From: Thalassospira xiamenensis M-5 = DSM 17429
Lineage (GTDB): Bacteria > Pseudomonadota > Alphaproteobacteria > Rhodospirillales > Thalassospiraceae
DNA: 64,000 nt
Assembly (NCBI RefSeq): GCF_000300235.2
Contig: NZ_CP004388.1
Span: 1,531,501 to 1,595,500 of the forward strand
Direction: 5' to 3'
In this document: positions 43,372 through 50,246 of the stretch, one piece after another
Position numbering within the stretch: position 1 is the first letter of the stretch
Layout: every line of letters begins with the position of its first letter
Notes under the pieces: model-generated
The model's database searches: none
Told to the model about the DNA's origin: nothing
The model's input: the letters and a program-made list of their open reading frames with translations, nothing else
Program-made: the position numbers and the translations under genes

Positions 43372-44352
43372 GTGCCGCGCATAAGTGTCACATCTGAAGT
43401 CTGGCCGCTGCGCGGGGCGTTCAAAATCTCGCGCGGGGCCAAGACCGAGGCCCATGTCGTCAAGGTCGCCCTGACCGACGGTGAATATACCGGATATGGG
43501 GAATGCGTTCCCTATGCCCGTTATAACGAAACCGTCGAAGGCGTCATAGCCGATATCGAGGCCCAGGCTGATGCCCTTTCGCGTGGGATGACGCGAAAGG
43601 AATTGCAGGACGCGATGAAGGCCGGTGCGGCGCGCAACGCGGTTGACTGTGCCTATTGGGACCTTGAGGCAAAGCGATTTGGGCGTCGTGCCTGGGAACT
43701 TGCCGAACGCAAGGCACCCGAAGGCCTGATTACGGCTGAAACGCTTAGCCTTGATACGCCTGATGCGATGCGTGAAGCCGCGCGCAAGGCGGCGTCTGCA
43801 CCGTTGCTCAAGCTTAAGCTTAACGGCGAAAACGTTCTCGAATCCGTTCGTGCGGTTCGTGAAGGTGCGCCGACATCGCGTTTGATTGTTGATGCCAACG
43901 AGGCATGGTCGATTGCGCTGCTTGAGGATATCGGTGCGGAGCTTGACGCGCTTGGTGTGGAAATGATCGAGCAACCGCTGCCCGCCGGGCAGGATGACGG
44001 TCTGATTGATCTTGATTGTCCGGTGCTGCTTTGTGCCGATGAATCGATCCATACCGTTGCCGACATCCCGCGTTTGTCGCAGCTTTACGACATGATCAAT
44101 ATCAAGCTTGATAAAACCGGCGGTCTGACCGGCGCGCTTGAGCTTGCCGATGCTGCCGCCAAGGTTGGCATGCAGATCATGGTTGGCTGCATGGTCGGGA
44201 CATCGCTTGCGATGGCACCGGCGATGATCGTTGCCGCCGATGCCCGCATTGTTGATCTTGACGGTCCGCTATGGATGGCAAAAGACCGTGAAAACGGTCT
44301 GGCGTTTGACAGGGGCGTCATGGGGCTTCCTGATCGCGCCCTTTGGGGCTGA
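43372..44352 (+). CDS. dgcA: DgcA, N-acetyl-D-glutamate racemase (enolase superfamily, dipeptide-epimerase-like)
   Basis: An enolase-superfamily muconate-lactonising-like enzyme of 326 residues. The start is the GTG at 43372, 1 bp after the dgcN stop, with AGGAG 6-7 bp upstream. It has a capping domain (EVWPLRGAFKISRGAKTEAHVVKVAL, GYGECVPYARYNE) and a barrel with the acid/base KLKLNGE (Lys-x-Lys), metal ligands in VDANEAW, MIEQPLP and CADESI, and the second Lys in NIKLDKTGG. The family resembles L-Ala-D/L-Glu epimerases; pairing with dgcN supports N-acetyl-D-Glu racemase. A longer in-frame start at 43216 would overlap dgcN by about 150 bp and is rejected. Confidence 0.88.
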   Translation: MPRISVTSEVWPLRGAFKISRGAKTEAHVVKVALTDGEYTGYGECVPYARYNETVEGVIADIEAQADALSRGMTRKELQDAMKAGAARNAVDCAYWDLEAKRFGRRAWELAERKAPEGLITAETLSLDTPDAMREAARKAASAPLLKLKLNGENVLESVRAVREGAPTSRLIVDANEAWSIALLEDIGAELDALGVEMIEQPLPAGQDDGLIDLDCPVLLCADESIHTVADIPRLSQLYDMINIKLDKTGGLTGALELADAAAKVGMQIMVGCMVGTSLAMAPAMIVAADARIVDLDGPLWMAKDRENGLAFDRGVMGLPDRALWG

Positions 44353-44705
44353 TTTCCCGGGGCTAAGCCTGAAATTCTGTTGATTTTTGCCGCCATACCG
44401 GTTTTTCGGTGTGGCGGTTTCTTTTTGGTGCGGCTTATGATTTCGGGATGATGCGAGTCGCGACCATTTTGCAATTCGCGTTACGGTTTTAAGGGTGCTG
44501 TTGTTGTGAAAAACAACTTAGGGGCGCGAAAATACGTTAATTATTGTGTTGAAACAGGTGGTTGTTTTTATTTTTTCTTTCTTAATTAGCTAAAAATTAA
44601 TTCAAAAACAGCGTGCCACCTCTTCTGGATAGTTGAATTGCCGGTTAAATCAGGGAACGATCATGCAGTTTTTCGGGGCTGCAGTGGCTCCTTCGCATTG
44701 ATGAG
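44353..44705. other. 353 bp intergenic region before the GGDEF gene
   Basis: It holds the dgcNA terminator (44390-44426), then an AT-rich tract (about 44515-44610). The GGDEF promoter presumably lies here. No gene is seen. Confidence 0.6.
44390..44426 (+). terminator. dgcN-dgcA terminator
   Basis: A 10 bp stem (CCGCCATACC with GGTGTGGCGG, one G-T pair) is followed by TTTCTTTTT, 37 bp after the dgcA stop. Confidence 0.88.
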
Positions 44706-45929
44706 TTGGAGCTGACCCGCGTGCTATCCGGTCCCCGAAGAGATAGTCGACGCTTCGCAGGGCCCTTGCGATGTCGATATCGTGATTTTCTTTATACGCC
44801 CCGGCATGCAGAACTTCTGCATCTGCGGCGTAAGGAATCGGTACAGCTAACCGCGCGTTTCGCGGCCTTTTTCACCCTCGTTCTGCTGGCGCTTGTGCCG
44901 ATCTGGGACGGGGCCTATGGCAATGGCTTCTGGCAATCGCAAGCCGTGATCATGCGCCTCCTTGTCATGGGGATTGCGGTTGTGGTGCTGCTTAATCGGG
45001 CGGTCAGTTCGAAATGGCGTCGCCGTGCGCCTTATCTGCCGATGCTGTTTCTTGTGATTGCCGCCGCCCTGCTGTGCGGTTTTTCGGGGCTTGATCTTGC
45101 GGCGTCGCCAAAGATGCTGACCGCGCACAGTTTCCTGCTTCTTGGCATTGTTGTCCTGATTGCCATCATGCCGCTGACACTGGCCGAGGCGGGAATAATG
45201 GTTTCTCCGATCATTGTGTTGCTGTTCTTTGGTGCTCAGGGGCCCGTTGCAGGCGGTTATGTGCCGGTTGAAATGATTTTGCCCGTCTTGCTGCCGCTTG
45301 CGGTGATGGCGGCCATGGTTCAGCTTTATCGAACGATTGTTGCCGCGCAGGAAATCGCGATTGATCCGCTGACGGGGGTCTATACCCGCGCCTTTGGCAT
45401 GGAAATGCTGCGTCTGAATTTTGAAGCCGCCTATCGTAAGCGAAGCCCGCTTACCTTGGCCTTTGTCGATCTTGATGACTTCAAGAAAATCAATGATCAG
45501 TTCGGCCATGATTACGGTGACCGCATTCTTGAAGAAGCCGGGCGCAATCTGGCGCATCGGTTCCGGAGCACGGATCTGGTGATCCGCTGGGGCGGGGAGG
45601 AATTCCTTGTTATTCTGCCTGACCTGACATTGGCACGTGCCAATGAAGTCATGCATCGCGTCATGGCGCTGGGTCTTGCCGATCTTGCCAATGGTTTGAC
45701 CCAGCAGGCAAGTTACGGACTGGCCGAGCGGATCGAAGATGTCATTTCCCAGCCGCATAACCTGATCGACCTTGCCGATCAGCGCATGTATGACGCCAAA
45801 AAACGCCATGACCGCGAACAGATCGTTGCTGATGGCCTGTCGGGTCGCAAGATTTCCGGGGCTGCTGCCACCACGTCATCGGCGCGTGCGGCCGATGCCA
45901 GCAAGGTCGTCAATCAGACCGTGAATTAA
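44706..45929 (+). CDS. Membrane diguanylate cyclase (GGDEF)
   Basis: A c-di-GMP synthase candidate of about 407 residues. Five or six hydrophobic helices (about residues 48-215) form an uncharacterised membrane sensor region. A GGDEF domain follows from about 225: DPLTGVYTRAFGMEMLRLNFE, LTLAFVDLDDFKKINDQFGHDYGDRIL, the active-site loop IRWGGEEFLVILPD (GGEEF) and LADQRMYDAKKRHDR. Active-site residues are intact. There is no RxxD inhibitory site at the expected spot five residues before GGEEF (STDLVIRWGGEEF has no Arg in that place). The start is uncertain: the frame opens with TTG at 44706 and has a GTG at 44721; no ATG precedes the first helix. Confidence 0.85.
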   Translation: MELTRVLSGPRRDSRRFAGPLRCRYRDFLYTPRHAELLHLRRKESVQLTARFAAFFTLVLLALVPIWDGAYGNGFWQSQAVIMRLLVMGIAVVVLLNRAVSSKWRRRAPYLPMLFLVIAAALLCGFSGLDLAASPKMLTAHSFLLLGIVVLIAIMPLTLAEAGIMVSPIIVLLFFGAQGPVAGGYVPVEMILPVLLPLAVMAAMVQLYRTIVAAQEIAIDPLTGVYTRAFGMEMLRLNFEAAYRKRSPLTLAFVDLDDFKKINDQFGHDYGDRILEEAGRNLAHRFRSTDLVIRWGGEEFLVILPDLTLARANEVMHRVMALGLADLANGLTQQASYGLAERIEDVISQPHNLIDLADQRMYDAKKRHDREQIVADGLSGRKISGAAATTSSARAADASKVVNQTVN

Positions 45930-46407
45930 CCCCGCGACCTTTGCGGCCTTTTCGTAGGTCCGGCATAAGGTTCGTTTTCTTGTTCTGCTTATTCCTGGAT
46001 TTTGACAGTCGCCGCTTTTTGGGGCGTCTTTTTTGCGAATCTGCCCCAATTGGTCATGTTGCGGGGGTAATTTTACCCGATTGTATTTTTCGGGATTCCG
46101 CGATGCTGATGGGTGCGAGACCGCGTAAATGAGAGTTTCTGCGGGTTTGGAGCAGATTCTCATGATGGGAATCGAAAGCCGAATTTTCGACTCTGCTGAT
46201 GGAATCGCAGTGTTTCCGCCGTTCCTGATTGCAACTTTTGATCAGATTTGCCGATTTTTCGGAAATGAACCGTGGTGCGAAAAAATGAGGATGCTGAAAA
46301 AATGACCGCATCTGGCCGGGATTCAGTTCGAAAAAGTGTCAGTTTGGTGAAATTTTGATCAAAAAAAGTGCATTAATTTTTTTGATAAAAAAATAGTCAA
46401 AAACGTG
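45930..46407. other. Gene-free stretch between the GGDEF gene and the small RNA
   Basis: About 480 bp, AT-rich towards 46340-46400. No coding region, RNA or clear repeat is supported; a weak hairpin with a T-run (near 46008-46034) could end the GGDEF transcript. Confidence 0.5.
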
Positions 46408-46436
46408 TTGCGTTCGCCCGATCTAATGGGTAATGT
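46408..46436 (+). promoter_or_regulatory. Promoter of the small RNA gene
   Basis: -35 TTGCGT (46408-46413), 17 bp spacer, -10 TAATGT (46431-46436). This predicts transcription starting near 46443, just before the first hairpin of the small RNA. Confidence 0.65.
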
Positions 46437-46442
46437 CTATTT

Positions 46443-46550
46443 GTGCGCTGCGGTAGGACGCAGTGCATTCCGGCGAGCGACTTGTCGCTCGTTTCTTGGA
46501 CGTTTCCTCCCTAGACTTGGGCCGCTGTCACAGGCGGCCTTCTTTTTTTG
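46443..46550 (+). ncRNA. Small regulatory RNA of the alphaproteobacterial suhB/MmgR (alpha-r8) kind
   Basis: This is an RNA of about 108 nt with three consecutive stems: 46445-46452 with 46459-46466 (8 bp), 46474-46480 with 46485-46491 (7 bp, CTTG loop), and a terminator GGCCGC/GCGGCC (46520-46525 with 46534-46539) followed by TTCTTTTTTT. Between the second stem and the terminator is an unpaired segment with TCCTCCC (46505-46511), which is complementary to ribosome binding sites. The layout and the segment TTTCCTCCCTAGACTTGGGC match my memory of the trans-acting alphaproteobacterial family known as suhB in Rfam and MmgR in Sinorhizobium. In that organism MmgR binds Hfq and limits polyhydroxybutyrate storage. 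A good promoter precedes it. No open reading frame accounts for this sequence. Confidence 0.72.
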
Positions 46551-46754
46551 CCTGAATTCCAGGGTTTTACAGGTTTTCCCGGGGTGCGAGAATTCGCGCC
46601 GGAAATATCATTATGTCGCCTGCGCGGGATTGTGCGGTGCAACTCGCGCCATGGTGAAGGGTGAATGCCATTCCTCATCGACATCAAAAAGAAAAGGCAC
46701 CGTCTGTCTGACTGGTGCCTTTGTTTGCGTGTCGCAAGGTTATGGCGATAGGGG

Positions 46755-47366
46755 TTATTTCTCCCGCCCTGGATCGCGTTCCGGGAAGTTGCCATCCCCG
46801 TCACCAAGGCCGCGCTGCATGATCACGCTATCGACCCAGCGGCCAAGTTTGAATCCTGCCGACTGCAATGTGCCCGCCACCCGGAAGCCCAGGCGCGCGT
46901 GCAATCCGATAGAGGCGACATTGGCGCTATCGCCGATCACGGCGACCATCTGGCGATAGCCAAGGGCTGTGCAGCGTTTGATCAGTTCGGACAGAAGCGC
47001 GCGACCGGCCCCCTTGCCGACCACATCGGGCGCGATATAGATCGTGTCCTCGACCGTAAAGCGGTACGCCGGGCGCGGGCGATAGGCCCCGGCATAGGCA
47101 AAGCCTTCGACGCGGCCATCAATTTCCGCCACCAGATAGGGCAGGCCGCGTTCGCGGACATGCTGCCAGCGGGTTGTCAGTTCGGCGATTTCAGGCGCAC
47201 GTTCCTCGAACGAGGCCAGGCCATGCAGGACATGGTGGCCGTAAATTTCGGTAATGCGGCCAAAATCCTCTGGCTCGGCATCGCGGATCACAAGATCCTC
47301 CAAGGGCGCGGCGCCATTTGGCATCGGTTTTCCTGATGGTGTGGAAGAAACGGGGCTGGATGTCAT
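46755..47366 (-). CDS. GNAT-family N-acetyltransferase (phosphinothricin/MnaT-like)
   Basis: A 203-residue GNAT enzyme. Features are LVIRDAEPEDFGRITEIYGHHVLHGLASFEE, YLVAEIDGRVEGFAYAGAYRPRPAYRFTVEDTIYIAPDVVGKGAGRALL (acetyl-CoA loop) and ASIGLHARLGFRVAGTLQSAGFKLGRWVDSVIMQR. These are typical of the Pat/YncA (MnaT) group that acetylates methionine sulfoximine, phosphinothricin and similar amino-acid analogues. Its ATG overlaps the stop of the preceding N-formylglutamate amidohydrolase gene (TGATG), indicating coupling; a start at 47324 (MPNGAAP) is possible. Confidence 0.92.
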   Translation of the reverse strand: MTSSPVSSTPSGKPMPNGAAPLEDLVIRDAEPEDFGRITEIYGHHVLHGLASFEERAPEIAELTTRWQHVRERGLPYLVAEIDGRVEGFAYAGAYRPRPAYRFTVEDTIYIAPDVVGKGAGRALLSELIKRCTALGYRQMVAVIGDSANVASIGLHARLGFRVAGTLQSAGFKLGRWVDSVIMQRGLGDGDGNFPERDPGREK

Positions 47367-48232
47367 CAGAAGGGATTCCCGTCAAGATCGTGGAAGCACG
47401 ATATCAGATGCGTCATCTGTTCGCGCAGGGTGTCAAATCCGCGATGGGGCGTGATCGTGTCTTCGTCCATGTAAAGCGAGCGTGAAAGCTCGATCTGCAG
47501 GCTGTGCACGTTGTTTTCCGGTTGCCCGTAATGGCGCGTGCAAAAACCGCCTGCATATGGATCATTGTGCGACGGGGTAAAGCCCAGATCGCGGACACGA
47601 TCTTCGACAAAGCGCGTCAAAGACGGATGGCAGGAACTTCCATAGCAATCGCCCAGAACCAGATCAACGCGGTTTTTGCTGCTGTCGACAGAATCGCCGG
47701 GCATGGAATGGCAGTCAATCAGGATGCAATAGCCAAACTGATCACGCGTTGCATCGATCAGCTTGCGAAGCGCATTGTGATAGGGGTGATAAAAGGTATC
47801 GATCCGGTGCATTGCCTCGGTGACCGGCAGGCGGGTTTTGTAAATCTCGATCCCGCCGCTGACGACGCGCGGGATGGATCCCAGTCCCGAGAGGGCGCGC
47901 ATCGAATGAATGTCGGCGTCCGAGGGCAGGGGGCCGTCAAACATGCGCGGGTCAAGTTCCAGCGCCCCGCGATTGACATCGACAAAGGCACGCGGAAATG
48001 TCGCGCACAGCAGGGGGGCGCCCAGTTTGGGCGCACTGGCAAACAATTGATCGACAAAGGCATCCTCAGACGCGCGCAGCGCAAACGAATCAATGCGCGC
48101 AATCTCGATCAATTCCTGCGGATAATGGCGCCCGGAATGGGGCGATGCAAACACCACCGGCAGGGTTTGCCGGGATGGCAGGATGACGGTTGCCGGTCCA
48201 TTGCCGGTAAGATCCGATGGCAACTGGTTCAT
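47366..48232 (-). CDS. N-formylglutamate amidohydrolase family protein
   Basis: A zinc-type hydrolase of 288 residues. It has LPVVFASPHSGRHYPQEL at the N-terminus, LRASEDAFVDQLF, ATFPRAFVDVNRGALELDPRMF, YHPYHNALRKLI, ILIDCHSMPGDS and LEIELSRSLYMDE-type text (LQIELSRSLYMDEDTI). HutG/FGase relatives cleave N-formylglutamate at the end of histidine degradation, but no other hut gene is present here, so the real substrate may be another N-formyl or N-acyl amino acid. It is the first gene of a two-gene unit with the GNAT acetyltransferase. Confidence 0.9.
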   Translation of the reverse strand: MNQLPSDLTGNGPATVILPSRQTLPVVFASPHSGRHYPQELIEIARIDSFALRASEDAFVDQLFASAPKLGAPLLCATFPRAFVDVNRGALELDPRMFDGPLPSDADIHSMRALSGLGSIPRVVSGGIEIYKTRLPVTEAMHRIDTFYHPYHNALRKLIDATRDQFGYCILIDCHSMPGDSVDSSKNRVDLVLGDCYGSSCHPSLTRFVEDRVRDLGFTPSHNDPYAGGFCTRHYGQPENNVHSLQIELSRSLYMDEDTITPHRGFDTLREQMTHLISCFHDLDGNPF

Positions 48233-48336
48233 TGTCGTTTGTTATGTCTTCCCTAAACTGGATGATGATCATAGCAACAGCGATCCATCCCGTCCCCCAT
48301 AGATGAAGATTTTTTGTCAAAAATCCAATTGAGGGG

Positions 48337-48365
48337 TTGCACCTTTCACGGCCTTGGGCTAAATA
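48337..48365 (+). promoter_or_regulatory. Promoter of the tRNA-Val pair
   Basis: -35 TTGCAC (48337-48342), 17 bp spacer, -10 TAAATA (48360-48365), about 75 bp before the first tRNA. Confidence 0.7.
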
Positions 48366-48438
48366 CCGCCTCGCCGTCACAAACGGTGCTGGCCAAGCCT
48401 TCTGCCTTGAAGGCCGGTCAGATGAAAGATGGGTAAGA

Positions 48439-48515
48439 GGGCCTATAGCTCAGTTGGTTAGAGCGTTCGCTTGACATGCGAGAGGTCACAAGTTCGAGTC
48501 TTGTTAGGCCCACCA
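48439..48515 (+). tRNA. tRNA-Val(GAC), copy 1
   Basis: A 77 nt tRNA including encoded CCA: acceptor GGGCCTA/TAGGCCC, D-arm GCTCAGTTGGTTAGAGC, anticodon loop TTGACAT (anticodon GAC, reads GUC/GUU valine codons), T-arm ACAAGTTCGAGTCTTGT. It is identical to copy 2 at 48533. Confidence 0.97.
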
Positions 48516-48532
48516 TCTTTCCCCACATACAG

Positions 48533-48609
48533 GGGCCTATAGCTCAGTTGGTTAGAGCGTTCGCTTGACATGCGAGAGGTCACAAGTTCGAGTCTTGTTA
48601 GGCCCACCA
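48533..48609 (+). tRNA. tRNA-Val(GAC), copy 2
   Basis: Identical in all 77 nt to copy 1 and separated from it by 17 bp, presumably processed from one transcript. Confidence 0.97.
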
Positions 48610-48615
48610 TTTCCT

Positions 48616-48643
48616 CCCCGCCGGTTTCCGAGCGGGGTTTTGT
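48616..48643 (+). terminator. Terminator of the tRNA-Val operon
   Basis: Stem CCCCGC (48616-48621) with GCGGGG (48632-48637) and TTTT, 6 bp after copy 2. Confidence 0.8.
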
Positions 48644-48822
48644 GTTTCTGGCCCCAGAAACCGTTCATTTCCCAAGGTTATCAAGGCTTCCGGCGCATCA
48701 TGATCGACCCGGATATTTCCCGCTTGAAGTCGTGTGTAATATGTGTTGAATGCATTCAAACGAGCGTTCTGTTTCGGCCTGATGCCTTGTCATTCGGCCC
48801 GATGATCTGACGGAGGCCTGCA

Positions 48823-49083
48823 ATGATCATGTCTTTCGAAACCGCCCTTGGCCTTCTTGCCGGATCACTGACCACGATTGCCTTCCTGCCGCAGGTCATC
48901 CGCACCTGGCGCACCCGCTCGACGGCTGATATCTCGCTTGTGATGTTTCTGATCCTGTGCACCGGGATTGCGCTTTGGCTGGTTTATGGCCTGGTCCGTG
49001 GCGACTGGCCCGTGATCATTGCCAACGGCTTTACCCTTGTCCTGGCCTCGACCATCCTATTCTTCAAGCTGCGCCACGGGTAA
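48823..49083 (+). CDS. SemiSWEET/PQ-loop small membrane transporter
   Basis: An 86-residue three-helix membrane protein, the size and layout of bacterial SemiSWEET sugar transporters, which work as dimers. The PQ motif is seen in LTTIAFLPQVIRTWRTRSTADIS and the family segment in MFLILCTGIALWLVYGLVRGDWPVIIAN. GGAGG lies 7 bp before the ATG at 48823. It is transcribed alone, convergent with the ABC export operon. Substrate is unknown, sugars such as sucrose or glucose by analogy. Confidence 0.93.
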   Translation: MIMSFETALGLLAGSLTTIAFLPQVIRTWRTRSTADISLVMFLILCTGIALWLVYGLVRGDWPVIIANGFTLVLASTILFFKLRHG

Positions 49084-49098
49084 TCGGAGCTTCCGGTT

Positions 49099-50244
49099 CT
49101 ATCGCATTGCCGCGATGCTTTTGCGGAACCTGATTGCGCTAAAGGCGAAGAACAGGGCGGCGATCACGAAGACGATCAGGAATTCCTGCCAGACGACATC
49201 TATCCCGGCATCGCGATACAGGATCGCCTGTGCAAAGCTGACAAAGTGGCTGGACGGGACGAATTGCATGATGTTCTGAAGCGTTTCAGGCATGCTTTCA
49301 AGCGGCGTATTTCCGCCCGACAACATCCGCATCGGTAATACGACAAGGATGAAGAGGAGCCCGAATTGCGGCATCGATTTCGTCATGGTCGCAAGGAAAA
49401 TGCCAAGGGCGGTTGCAAAAAACAGATACAGCATGGTTCCGGCAAAGAACAGCAGCTTGGAGCCGATAATCGGCACGCCAAGCATAAGCTCGACGACAAA
49501 GAACAGCGATACCGCACTGGCGATCAGGATCACAAGCCCGTTGGCCCAGACCTTTGCCAGCATGATTTCAAACGGATCAAGCGGCATCACCAGCAGATGT
49601 TCAATCGTGCCATGTTCGCGTTCACGAATAAGGGCGGCACCTGACAGGATGATCGACAGCATGGTGATGTTGTTGATGATCTCCATCGCGCTGGTGAACC
49701 ATGAACTGGTGGCGTTTTCGTTATAGGCATAACGTGTCACAAGTGTCGCCGGTGGTTCGTGATTTGCCGCGACATAGGCCGAAACCCCGCCCATGAAGGT
49801 CCGGACTTCCTGGGCGATGATATTGCTGACATAGCCTTGGCCGATCCCGGCCTGCATCATTGCGGTGGCGTCGATGTTAAGCTGTATTTCCGGCTGATGA
49901 CCGGCAATAAGGTCTTTTTCAAAATCGGGCGGGATCACCAGAACAAAGGTGTATTCGCCGCCATCCATGGCGGCGTCAATGTCACCTTCGCTGATTTCCC
50001 CGGGTATCTTGAAAAATGGTTGCAGAAACGCATCGCCGATCTGGCGCGACAATTTGGATTTATCCAGATCGGCAATCGCGATTGATGCGTTTTTAAGGTC
50101 ATGGGAAAAGCCGGTGGCGGCATTGTAAATCGCAAATGAAAACGCCCAGCAGATCAGGATCAGCAACACGACATCGCGACGGAGGCTGAAAAGCTCCTTG
50201 ATGCCAAGGCGATAGATATTTTCAATCCGTTTGCCAAACATCAA
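49099..50244 (-). CDS. ABC-2 type permease (YhhJ-like)
   Basis: A 381-residue ABC-2 permease. One N-terminal helix (LLILICWAFSFAIYNAATGF) is followed by a large periplasmic domain (about 45-170) and five helices at the C-terminus with LSIILSGAALIREREHGTIEHLLVMPLDPFEIMLAKVWANGLVI. This is the standard YhhJ/YbhR layout. It follows the RbbA-like gene by 2 bp and forms the third member of a yhiI-rbbA-yhhJ type operon. Confidence 0.93.
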   Translation of the reverse strand: MMFGKRIENIYRLGIKELFSLRRDVVLLILICWAFSFAIYNAATGFSHDLKNASIAIADLDKSKLSRQIGDAFLQPFFKIPGEISEGDIDAAMDGGEYTFVLVIPPDFEKDLIAGHQPEIQLNIDATAMMQAGIGQGYVSNIIAQEVRTFMGGVSAYVAANHEPPATLVTRYAYNENATSSWFTSAMEIINNITMLSIILSGAALIREREHGTIEHLLVMPLDPFEIMLAKVWANGLVILIASAVSLFFVVELMLGVPIIGSKLLFFAGTMLYLFFATALGIFLATMTKSMPQFGLLFILVVLPMRMLSGGNTPLESMPETLQNIMQFVPSSHFVSFAQAILYRDAGIDVVWQEFLIVFVIAALFFAFSAIRFRKSIAAMR

Positions 50245-50246
50245 AT

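Noticed and set aside
46405-46959. 184-codon plus-strand open frame covering the small RNA and part of the GNAT gene
   Set aside because: Its composition is unlike a real protein, it runs antisense through the GNAT gene, and its first part is explained by RNA stems and a terminator.
48565-48810. 81-codon open frame beginning inside the second tRNA-Val
   Set aside because: A typical false gene created by the tRNA sequence; no ribosome binding site or domain.
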